The position numbers and the translations under genes are program-made. Positions 32,622 through 38,860 of a stretch of 38,860 nt of DNA are shown piece after piece. Source of the DNA: JAFDVL01 sp043775925 (GTDB taxonomy: Bacteria > Acidobacteriota > Blastocatellia > RBC074). Under the pieces are notes generated by a model that was given only the letters and a program-made list of their open reading frames with translations, did no database searches and was not told the origin of the DNA. Where the stretch lies: NCBI GenBank assembly GCA_043775925.1, contig JAYVRW010000408.1, positions 1 through 38,860 on the forward strand, in the 5' to 3' direction. The stretch's first letter is position 1. Each line of letters opens with the position of its first letter.

Positions 32622-33380
32622 TTATGCGACTGTTCGCAAATGTGTAATTTCTCCTGCTACGATTTCGCGTTTTTCTCCCGCGTCGGTGATAATTTTTAAA
32701 GCTCCAATCGCAGTCAATCCATCCGTCACGCCATGTAAAATTTCCTGATCTAAATATGCCGTAATTTTTTTTCCCTTGGTGTAGCTCGAAAGCTGTTGCC
32801 AGCGCGTCAGAATTTTCGTTCCACCGTTTGCTCGCAGTGTTTCGTACCAGTACGCAATCCGATCAAGCAACGAATTTCTCACCGTTTCCACGCTAAAAAT
32901 TTTAGCACTTTCGATCCATAATGAAGTAGCGGCCTGGCTTAACTCTTCAGGAAAAATTTGGTGATTCAGATTGACGCCGATGCCCACAATTACACGCGGA
33001 GCCGTTTTGTTGACGCTGGCACTTTCAATCAGCACGCCACAGATTTTTTTTTCGTTCACGAGAACATCGTTCGGCCATTTAATGTCTATGACAGAATTTT
33101 CAAGCAGCGGTTGAATCGTTTCGGCTACAGCGATAGCAGCGATGAAGCTGAGCAAAGGAAATTCGTTCGCTTCGATTTCAGGGCGTAAAAGAATTGACAG
33201 ATACAGACCTTCGCCCGGAACCGAATGCCAGGTACGATCACGCCGACCGCGTCCTGCCGTTTGTTCATCCGCAGTCACGCAGGTGAATTCTGGCGCATCA
33301 GGCATTGATTTTAATTGATCGTTGGTAGAGCCGATGGAAACGTAGTGATGAATCGTGAATGGAGAATGGAGAAGAATCAT
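32622..33380 (-). CDS. birA: biotin-[acetyl-CoA-carboxylase] ligase
   Basis: A 252-residue monofunctional biotin protein ligase: no N-terminal DNA-binding domain, so no biotin repressor role. STNDQLK, the biotinyl-AMP loop GRGRRDRTWHS, then LYLSILLRP, and KWPNDVLVNEKKICGVLIE are the catalytic motifs; a short SH3-like C-terminal domain ends the protein. It attaches biotin to the carboxylase carrier protein. The first codons (ILLHSPFTIHH) are encoded by a 7-nt-period tract (CTCCATT units on the minus strand). Confidence 0.93.
   Translation of the reverse strand: MILLHSPFTIHHYVSIGSTNDQLKSMPDAPEFTCVTADEQTAGRGRRDRTWHSVPGEGLYLSILLRPEIEANEFPLLSFIAAIAVAETIQPLLENSVIDIKWPNDVLVNEKKICGVLIESASVNKTAPRVIVGIGVNLNHQIFPEELSQAATSLWIESAKIFSVETVRNSLLDRIAYWYETLRANGGTKILTRWQQLSSYTKGKKITAYLDQEILHGVTDGLTAIGALKIITDAGEKREIVAGEITHLRTVA
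33344..33378 (-). repeat. 7-nt-period tract at the birA start
   Basis: On the minus strand TCTTCTC, CATTCTC, CATTCAC, GATTCAT; it begins just after the birA ATG and codes the N-terminal LLHSPFTIHH. Confidence 0.6.
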
Positions 33381-33383
33381 AGG

Positions 33384-33410
33384 TCAGTACCACCTGCGGT
33401 AGCGGGTGGG
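33384..33410. repeat. short hairpin CCACCTGC-GGTA-GCGGGTGG
   Basis: Imperfect hairpin (CCACC.GC with GC.GGTGG) next to the inverted repeat at 33415; looks like another small dispersed element in the 121-nt gap between nadC and birA. Confidence 0.5.
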
Positions 33411-33414
33411 GAAA

Positions 33415-33488
33415 TGCAGAAGCCCGCACGCAGTAAGGGCGTAATTTTCAGTCGCCACGAACGCCCTTACTGCGTGCGGGCTTCCGCA
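33415..33488. repeat. GCAGAAGCCCGCACG inverted repeat, copy 2
   Basis: Arms 33415-33442 and 33461-33488 match in inverse at 27 of 28 positions, loop 18 nt. Same family as 25662-25750. It lies in the nadC-birA gap and may act as a terminator for nadC. Confidence 0.88.
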
Positions 33489-33501
33489 AAAGTAACCTAC
33501 A

Positions 33502-34368
33502 TTACGTCATCTTAATCTTAAAACTAATATCCACCGCCGGAGCCGAATGCGTAATTGCGCCTATCGAAATTAAATCTACGCCAGCTTCTGCGTAGGCACG
33601 GACATTGCTGAGATTAATTCCGCCAGAAGCCTCTGTGATGGCGCGGCGTTCATCCGCTGCCGAAGTTTTGACTACCTCAACACATTCGCGCACCTGTTCG
33701 GGTGTCATGTTGTCGAGCATAATAATATCGGCATTGGCTTTGAGCGCTTGTTTGACTTGATCGAGATTGGCGGTCTCGACTTCGATTTTGTGCAGGTGTC
33801 CGACGACTTCACGCGCACGGCGTACCGCTTCTTCAATGCCGCCTGACAGCGCAATGTGATTGTCTTTAATCAAAACGCCATCGTCCAAACCAAAGCGATG
33901 ATTGCGTCCGCCGCCGCAGGTCACGGCGTATTTTTCCAGCATCCGTAAGCCGGGAACGGTTTTTCTTGTGTCTACAATAAAAGCATTCGTCCCCGCAATC
34001 GCGTCTACAAAAGTTTTAGTCTTGGTCGCAATTCCAGAAAGATGTTGCAGGAAGTTCAGTGCCGTGCGTTCAGCGGCTAATAAAATTTGCGCATCGCCAC
34101 TGGCTTTGGCGAAGACTTTTCCGGCTGGGATTAGTTCTCCGTCGTTCGCCGTAGATTGAATTTGCATCTCAACCTCAAACCACGCAAACACGGCATCCGC
34201 AATTTCAATCCCTGACAGTACTAAATCCTGTTTGGCAAGAAAGCTGCCCGTCCCACGCGCATTTGTGCGAATGGTCGAACGTGAAGTGATGTCGCCGCGT
34301 CCGAGGTCTTCGATCAAAGCCTGTTCGACGGCATCCTGAATGTATTCCGGGTCAAGAGAAATAATCAT
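33502..34368 (-). CDS. nadC: nicotinate-nucleotide pyrophosphorylase (carboxylating)
   Basis: A 288-residue QPRTase that turns quinolinate and PRPP into nicotinate mononucleotide in NAD synthesis. IEDLGRGDITSRSTI, ERTALNFLQHLSGIAT, VDTRKTVPGLRMLEKYAV, GGGRNHRFGLDDGVLIKDNH and GINLSNVRAYAEAGVDLISIG are all family motifs with the PRPP and quinolinate-binding Arg/Lys/His residues. Length is standard. It begins 31 nt after the tRNA. Confidence 0.96.
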   Translation of the reverse strand: MIISLDPEYIQDAVEQALIEDLGRGDITSRSTIRTNARGTGSFLAKQDLVLSGIEIADAVFAWFEVEMQIQSTANDGELIPAGKVFAKASGDAQILLAAERTALNFLQHLSGIATKTKTFVDAIAGTNAFIVDTRKTVPGLRMLEKYAVTCGGGRNHRFGLDDGVLIKDNHIALSGGIEEAVRRAREVVGHLHKIEVETANLDQVKQALKANADIIMLDNMTPEQVRECVEVVKTSAADERRAITEASGGINLSNVRAYAEAGVDLISIGAITHSAPAVDISFKIKMT

Positions 34369-34398
34369 TGCTAAAAATCCAAGAACTTCATTGGGAAG

Positions 34399-34475
34399 TG
34401 GTGGCGGTGACTGGGCTCGAACCAGTGACCTGAGGGTTATGAATCCTCCGCTCTAACCAACTGAGCTACACCGCC
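34399..34475 (-). tRNA. tRNA with CAU anticodon (elongator Met or Ile2)
   Basis: 77 nt with encoded CCA. 5' GGCGGTG pairs with CACCGCC; D arm GCTCAGTTGGTTAGAGC; anticodon loop TTCATAA; T arm ACTGGTTCGAGCCCAGT. It is not an initiator: there is no GGG/CCC in the anticodon stem. Between elongator Met and lysidine-type Ile2 I favour Met. Position 31 A and 39 C would mismatch at the base of the loop. A -10-like TATATT lies upstream (plus-strand AATATA near 34500). Confidence 0.93.
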
Positions 34476-34557
34476 ATTAGGTAGGTCTGACAAGCCGGAA
34501 AATATAGCATAGAACCTACCTTGCAAAAAAGAGTGGCGAGAATTTTTGTTTTGGACG

Positions 34558-35853
34558 CTACTTCCCAAACACTCGCTTGAACACACGATCAATATTTCTC
34601 AGTCGCGTTCTCACATCAAAAGCGCGTTCGATTTGTTCGACTGTGAGTAGTTTGGACATATCAGGATCATTCGTCACTAATTCGCGGAAATCCAAACCTT
34701 CATCCCAGGATTTCAGAGCATTGCGCTGCACCCAGTAATACGCCTCTTCGCGTGAAGCTCCGGCGGCGGCAAGCTCCAATAAAAGCTGACCTGAAAACAC
34801 TAAGCCACGCGTCAAATTCAAATTCGCCAGTAACTGCTTTTCATTAATAACTAATTTATCCAGCAACGAAGTCATTTTCGCCAACATATAATCTACGCCA
34901 ATGCAGGCATCGCCGAGGATCACACGTTCTGCGCCGGAGTGTGAAATATCGCGTTCGTGCCACAGCGCATTATTTTCCAGCGCAGTCACTGCGTAGCCGC
35001 GAATGACCCGCGCCAGTCCGCAAATGCGCTCTGACAAAATTGGATTGCGTTTGTGCGGCATCGCGGACGAACCTTTTTGTCCAGGCTTAAAAAATTCGTG
35101 GGCTTCGCGGACTTCGGTGCGCTGCCAATGTCTGACCTGCAAGGCAAATTTTTCGAGCGATGAAGCAATAATGGCGAGCGTGCAAACAAATTCAGAATAA
35201 CGGTCACGCTGAATGACCTGCGTAGAAATATTCGCTGGCTTGAGTCCAATCAGGAAGCATACGCGCTCTTCGATTTCAGGATCAAGATGCGCAAAGGTGC
35301 CGACTGCGCCGGATAATTTGCCGTAGCTGATGCCGTCACGCGCCCGTGTCATCCGATCAATATCGCGCCGAATTTCTTCATACCACAACGCAAACGTCAT
35401 CCCCATCGTAGTCGGTTCCGCATGAATTCCGTGCGTCCGCCCAATCATCGGCGTGTCCTTATATTCAAAAGCTTTGCGCTTGAGCAGGTCACTGAGCGCT
35501 TGTAATTTGTCGAGAATCAAATCGCCCGCTTCACGCAGGAGCAAGCCGTTCGCGGTATCAACTACGTCCGACGAAGTTAAGCCGTAATGCACCCAACGTG
35601 CTTCTTCGCCAATATTTTCAGCTAAATTTGTAGTGAATGCGATGACATCGTGGTCGGTAATTTTTTCAAGTTCGTGAATGCGTTCGACGGTGAAAGCAGC
35701 TTTGGCACGAATGACGGCGACGGCTTCCATCGGAATGTCGCCAGCTTCGGCGTTCGCCTGACAAGCAGCAATCTCGACCTCAAGCCATTTGCGATATTTA
35801 TTTTCTTCTGTCCAGATAGCGCCCATTTCAGGCAAAGTGTAACGACCGATCAT
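34558..35853 (-). CDS. purB: adenylosuccinate lyase
   Basis: A 431-residue fumarase/aspartase-superfamily lyase acting twice in purine synthesis. The signature loop is GSSAMPHKRNPI with the catalytic Ser. GRTHGIHAEPTTMGM (catalytic His) and SSDVVDTANGLLLREA are the other active-site regions. AAGGAAG precedes the ATG. It starts 31 nt after the VWA gene. Confidence 0.97.
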   Translation of the reverse strand: MIGRYTLPEMGAIWTEENKYRKWLEVEIAACQANAEAGDIPMEAVAVIRAKAAFTVERIHELEKITDHDVIAFTTNLAENIGEEARWVHYGLTSSDVVDTANGLLLREAGDLILDKLQALSDLLKRKAFEYKDTPMIGRTHGIHAEPTTMGMTFALWYEEIRRDIDRMTRARDGISYGKLSGAVGTFAHLDPEIEERVCFLIGLKPANISTQVIQRDRYSEFVCTLAIIASSLEKFALQVRHWQRTEVREAHEFFKPGQKGSSAMPHKRNPILSERICGLARVIRGYAVTALENNALWHERDISHSGAERVILGDACIGVDYMLAKMTSLLDKLVINEKQLLANLNLTRGLVFSGQLLLELAAAGASREEAYYWVQRNALKSWDEGLDFRELVTNDPDMSKLLTVEQIERAFDVRTRLRNIDRVFKRVFGK

Positions 35854-35884
35854 TGGTAAAATTCTTCCTTGTAATATTGTTTAT

Positions 35885-37051
35885 TTATTCACCGCTATAA
35901 CGTCTTTGCCGCGCCTTCACCGACATGCCGGGACGCGCTGACAAAACCTGAATACTACGAAAACTGGTGTCTACAAAATCTCTTTCCGTCAAATAGCTCA
36001 GCGTATATTGTGCGCCGATGTCCTTAATAATTTCGGGAGGCTGGCGCACAAAAAATTTGAATCGCATGGGCAGGTAAAACTCTCCGCCGGTGAGTTCAGC
36101 CAGTGATTTGAGTTCCATTTCCTTGCCGTCCAACTTCCGCAGGAATTCTTTGAATTCTTGTTGTCGTTTAAATTTTCTACTCCCCGGTGCTTCATTCGAA
36201 TCGTTCGATTGTGCGGCTTTAATCACTTCAGAGCGGAGCAATTCTGTCCAGCTCACAACAAAAATCGAAGCCTCCGTTTTCATGAGCGCTTCTACTGCTT
36301 TAGTGCGTGAAATTTTACTGGCTGAATCAAACCCATCACTCAATAAAACCACTACGCGCCGTCCTGTTTCGCATTCTGCTAACTTTTTCGCAGACAGTGC
36401 CAGCGCATCGTGAAACGTAGATTTAATACCAACGCGAAATTTTGAAGACAACGCCTCGTGTGCCGCTTTATGATCCAGTGTCCAATCCTGAATTAATTGC
36501 GTTTTATCGGAGTACTGAATAATCGCAACGCGGTCGGTTGCTGCCAAATTGTCTACAAAATTATAAGCAAATTCGCGCGGAGCCGGGTCTTCAATCAATG
36601 GACGGGGCTTCTGTCGAATTAAATCTTTATCCTCGATTTTTTCGTAGTCTTTGTGGTCAGAATAAATATTGGTGCGGTCGCTCTCGCCATTTTTATACGT
36701 GCCAATTTCGTTGCTTAAATCCAGCACCAGCAAAATATTCGCTGGCTCTAATTTAATGTTTGTGACCTGTCGTCCTTCGCCGTTTTCAATGACAACAATA
36801 TCTTTTGGAATCAGGTCAGTAATCGGCTTTCCAACATTATTATAAGCGCGGATTGGCACACCAACTTCGCGGGTTTCGATGCGGATGTCCGCTTTTTCCG
36901 AAGGATTTTTCGTCGTTGGCGTTTTGCGACCGGATTGAGCCTGTGTTGCGAAGGAAAGAAGGAGTAAGAGAAAAAGTGAAACGGCGAAATGGAGACGGGG
37001 AGACGGGGCGCATCCTTGAAAAAACTGATTTTCCTCGTCGCTGAATCTCAT
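35885..37051 (-). CDS. secreted VWFA-related Acidobacterial-domain protein
   Basis: A 388-residue exported protein. The start is set at the ATG at 37051, which overlaps the stop of the WalJ-like gene (TAATG). After a charged lead (MRFSDEENQFFQGCAPS) comes a membrane-type signal segment (LHFAVSLFLLLLLSFATQAQSG). The VWA fold follows: ILLVLDLSNEIGTYKNGES (DxSxN in place of DxSxS), TFHDALALSAKKL, and RVVVLLSDGFDSASK. A C-terminal LPMRFKFFVRQPPEIIKDIGAQYTLSYL segment matches the family end. Role unknown; the MIDAS third residue is changed. Confidence 0.9.
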   Translation of the reverse strand: MRFSDEENQFFQGCAPSPRLHFAVSLFLLLLLSFATQAQSGRKTPTTKNPSEKADIRIETREVGVPIRAYNNVGKPITDLIPKDIVVIENGEGRQVTNIKLEPANILLVLDLSNEIGTYKNGESDRTNIYSDHKDYEKIEDKDLIRQKPRPLIEDPAPREFAYNFVDNLAATDRVAIIQYSDKTQLIQDWTLDHKAAHEALSSKFRVGIKSTFHDALALSAKKLAECETGRRVVVLLSDGFDSASKISRTKAVEALMKTEASIFVVSWTELLRSEVIKAAQSNDSNEAPGSRKFKRQQEFKEFLRKLDGKEMELKSLAELTGGEFYLPMRFKFFVRQPPEIIKDIGAQYTLSYLTERDFVDTSFRSIQVLSARPGMSVKARQRRYSGE

Positions 37052-37848
37052 TATAACTCTATCCACTCGCTGGGTTTGGCATAATTCGCAATGCTCACGC
37101 GGCGCTCTGCATCCGCTGAAAATAATGGTGAGCGTTCCTGCAAAGCCTGAATCGCAGCGATTCGCGCGACCTCTGGATGGTTGGAATTTTGCGACAAGTG
37201 CGCCAAAACAATATGCTGCGCTTTGCCGTCGAAATCTTCCCGCAGAAAGCGCGATAATTCATCATTGGAAACATGCCCGTGCCGCCCCATAATTCGCTGC
37301 TTCAATGACCACGGATAATACGTGCAGGCGCGCAACATATCCGTTTCGTAATTCGATTCCAGCACTAACGCATCGCAATCACGAAAACGCTCGGCGGCTA
37401 AGCCGTGATAATAGCCAAGATCAACTGCCATGCCGACCTTAATTCCTTTATGTTCAAGCGTAAATGCGAAGGGATCGGCGGCATCGTGCGGGATGGAAAA
37501 AGGATGGAATTTTATTTCTCCGACAGCAAAATCCTGCGCGGAAGAAATTTCATCGCCACGCTTCACATTTTTTTGTTTTTCGCCCAGCTTGCAGGCGGTG
37601 AGCGTTGCAGTAGAAATAAAGACAGGAGCTGAAAGAGTTTTTGAAACGACATGCAAACCGCTGGCGTGGTCTCCGTGTTCGTGCGTGATGACGACGGCAT
37701 TAATTTTATGCGGGTCTTCGCCGACTTCCTGAATGCGGCGCATGGTTTCTTTACCGCTCAACCCACAATCAATCAAAACGCGCGTCTCGCCCGCTACGAC
37801 CAATGTAGCGTTGCCGGAACTGCCACTACCCAAAATGCAAATTCGCAT
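37051..37848 (-). CDS. WalJ/YycJ-like MBL-fold hydrolase
   Basis: A 265-residue cytoplasmic metallo-beta-lactamase-fold protein. It opens MRICILGSGSSGNATLV, the mark of the YycJ/WalJ exonuclease-like family; THEHGDHASGL is the zinc motif, and later LESNYETDML and HGHVSNDE with VLAHLSQNSNHPE are the other ligands. WalJ proteins act as DNA exonucleases linked to replication or cell-wall control. It is coupled by TAATG to the VWA gene. Confidence 0.92.
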   Translation of the reverse strand: MRICILGSGSSGNATLVVAGETRVLIDCGLSGKETMRRIQEVGEDPHKINAVVITHEHGDHASGLHVVSKTLSAPVFISTATLTACKLGEKQKNVKRGDEISSAQDFAVGEIKFHPFSIPHDAADPFAFTLEHKGIKVGMAVDLGYYHGLAAERFRDCDALVLESNYETDMLRACTYYPWSLKQRIMGRHGHVSNDELSRFLREDFDGKAQHIVLAHLSQNSNHPEVARIAAIQALQERSPLFSADAERRVSIANYAKPSEWIEL

Positions 37849-37952
37849 GAAATAAAGCCTGTAGAACGTAATTTTTATCGAGTCCGCATCGTAGCATGGC
37901 GGTCAGAGGCTTTCAAATTTTGTGAATTTTTGTGGTGATGAGATGGCGCTAT

Positions 37953-38351
37953 TTATAAGAACACTTCAATTGAAACATTGAAAAATTCAGCCAACGCTTT
38001 TGCCTGCGCTTTACTAATACCACGCTTGCCATTGATTACTTCCGAAGCAATTCCTTTTGATCTAAAGATCGGCAATAAATCAACTTGTTTTAAATCGCGG
38101 GTGCTCATTAATTCAATTAAAGCTTCGCGCGGCGTTGCCATTTCCGGCTGATAAGCTCTTTGTCCATAGCCGCGAATTAGGTAAACCAAAAGCTTTAATA
38201 ACGCGCTTTCCTCCTGCGTGCGCGCTGAACCTTTGACAATTAATTTCTCGGCTACACTTAACAGGCGATCATTTTGCGCTTCACTTTCAATGACGGTTGG
38301 TAAAACGGTCGCCAATAATTCGGCGTAGCTTTCCGTATTGAGCCTAACCAT
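37953..38351 (-). CDS. HigA-like antitoxin (XRE-type helix-turn-helix)
   Basis: A 132-residue protein, start ATG at 38351 overlapping the end of the toxin remnant. The N-terminus MVRLNTESYAELLATVLPTV is typical of HigA proteins paired with HigB. The C-terminal HTH is DLKQVDLLPIFRSKGIASEVINGKRGISKAQAKALAEFFNV. It would bind its own operator and neutralise HigB. Only a small C-terminal remnant of the toxin is seen, so this antitoxin is an orphan. Confidence 0.88.
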   Translation of the reverse strand: MVRLNTESYAELLATVLPTVIESEAQNDRLLSVAEKLIVKGSARTQEESALLKLLVYLIRGYGQRAYQPEMATPREALIELMSTRDLKQVDLLPIFRSKGIASEVINGKRGISKAQAKALAEFFNVSIEVFL

Positions 38352-38415
38352 CTTTTTTCCAGTTGTCTTTGTCGTATGTCGCATGAGCCATGATTTGTTT
38401 GATGAAAATCACCGT
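38344..38415 (-). pseudogene. C-terminal remnant of a HigB-type toxin
   Basis: In one frame the minus strand reads KTVIFIKQIMAHATYDKDNW followed by KKDG and a TAG at 38346-38344. This matches the end of HigB mRNA interferases (VFIRFV.THAEYDK.DWK). No N-terminal part is found; the sequence upstream belongs to the membrane protein in another frame. So the toxin gene was cut down to about 24 codons. Confidence 0.65.
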
Positions 38416-38860
38416 TTTTCTTTTATCATTAATACCACCTGAAACAAACCCAACGCCGCAATAACATGTTTCAGCGTATGCCCGCTAATCAGTCCAGTAG
38501 TCGCAAAAATCTGTGCATCAAAATGTTCACAAACTTTCGCCAGTAAATAAAACCCTACGAGATACGCGAGGTACTGCCCTGCCGAATTCTTAATTGGAAA
38601 CAGGGCAATCAAGATCGGAACTAAAAGCATCGGAAAGAATTGGACAAATCCATACGGTCGCAAATCATCGAATCTTTGCCAATAAAATACGCTGCCGATG
38701 CCGAGCGCAAGCAATGGTAGCAAAATTGTGAATCCAACTTTTGAACTGATTCGCTCAGCGATGATTGCTGCGACCAATGACATCGTAACGATGGTCATCG
38801 GGAGGCGATCCCAGACTAATCGTTCGTTGTCGGGTGCAAGATGATAGTAAGCCGATCCTG
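38409..38860 (-). CDS. CREST/alkaline-ceramidase-like membrane protein, N-terminus beyond window
   Basis: About 150 residues are visible; the frame runs through the window edge as GSAYYHLAPDNERLVWDRLP and MTIVTMSLVAAIIAERI, with TM segments and TGLISGHTLKHVIAALGLFQ near the end. The S/H of GSAYYHLAPDN, D of WDR and the H residues of SGHTLKH are the metal-site pattern of CREST-type hydrolases (alkaline ceramidase, Per1, adiponectin receptor). Substrate unknown. Its last codons (MIKEKR) overlap the toxin remnant. Confidence 0.8.
   Translation of the reverse strand, partial: GSAYYHLAPDNERLVWDRLPMTIVTMSLVAAIIAERISSKVGFTILLPLLALGIGSVFYWQRFDDLRPYGFVQFFPMLLVPILIALFPIKNSAGQYLAYLVGFYLLAKVCEHFDAQIFATTGLISGHTLKHVIAALGLFQVVLMIKEKR

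Noticed and set aside
35998..36195. Small open frames overlapping the VWA gene at 35885-37051
   Set aside because: They lie within a full-length exported protein whose domain motifs are intact.

Overview
This window looks like a stretch of a chromosome from a Gram-negative, probably Acidobacteriota (Blastocatellia-like) bacterium. The placement is inferred from moderate GC content, two secreted von Willebrand A proteins of the type called VWFA-related Acidobacterial domain, an aroDE fusion, and many lipoprotein and OmpA-type envelope features. No 16S rRNA gene is present, so the taxonomy is tentative. Most genes are housekeeping: gyrA, murI, rph, rsmI, rlmD, purB, nadC, birA, coaX, lysA-like and aroDE. 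The RNA genes are ssrA (tmRNA), rnpB and one CAU-anticodon tRNA.

Layout. 1-5714 (minus): lysA-like decarboxylase, a DUF5678-like protein, a frameshifted retropepsin-like protease, a secreted metallo-beta-lactamase-fold protein and a truncated amino-acid permease, preceded by aroDE. 5744-6182 (plus): ssrA with a clear promoter. 6319-9233 (plus): murI-rph, then a secreted protein, an NTF2-like protein and a cupin with overlapping starts and stops. 9274-11920 (minus): HDAC-like deacetylase, thioesterase, VWA protein, FmdB-type zinc ribbon. 11921-13430: hairpin cluster, a truncated secreted-protein gene and a dead IS transposase. 13540-19497 (plus): rsmI, rnpB, TPR protein, zinc-finger membrane protein, gyrA, TPR lipoprotein. 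19691-25649 (plus): Hfq-like protein, a four-gene coiled-coil/OmpA/small-GTPase/histidine-kinase operon, glutamine cyclotransferase lipoprotein, comEA. 25729-38860 (minus): comEC, rlmD, small genes, coaX, birA, nadC, tRNA, purB, VWA protein, WalJ-like hydrolase, higA-like antitoxin with a toxin remnant, and a truncated CREST-type membrane protein.

The strongest candidate for an undescribed system is at 20315-24317. A coiled-coil protein, an inner-membrane protein with a cytoplasmic Roadblock/longin-like region and a periplasmic OmpA peptidoglycan-binding domain, a Ras-like GTPase with an unusual switch II, and a soluble histidine kinase lie in one operon. The first two share an LFGA motif, which suggests a common docking site. 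I infer a membrane-spanning GTPase signalling module that couples the cell wall to a kinase.

The second theme is repeat invasion of gene edges. At least four kinds of small repeat occur: a palindrome containing GCTACGGCTCCGGGTAC, degenerate 7-nt-period tracts often arranged as inverted pairs, a GCAGAAGCCCGCACG hairpin, and clusters of short hairpins. Several lie inside coding sequence and appear to supply signal-peptide cores, N-termini, C-terminal tails or stop codons (MBL protein, HDAC, comEC, rlmD, comEA, birA, TPR lipoprotein).
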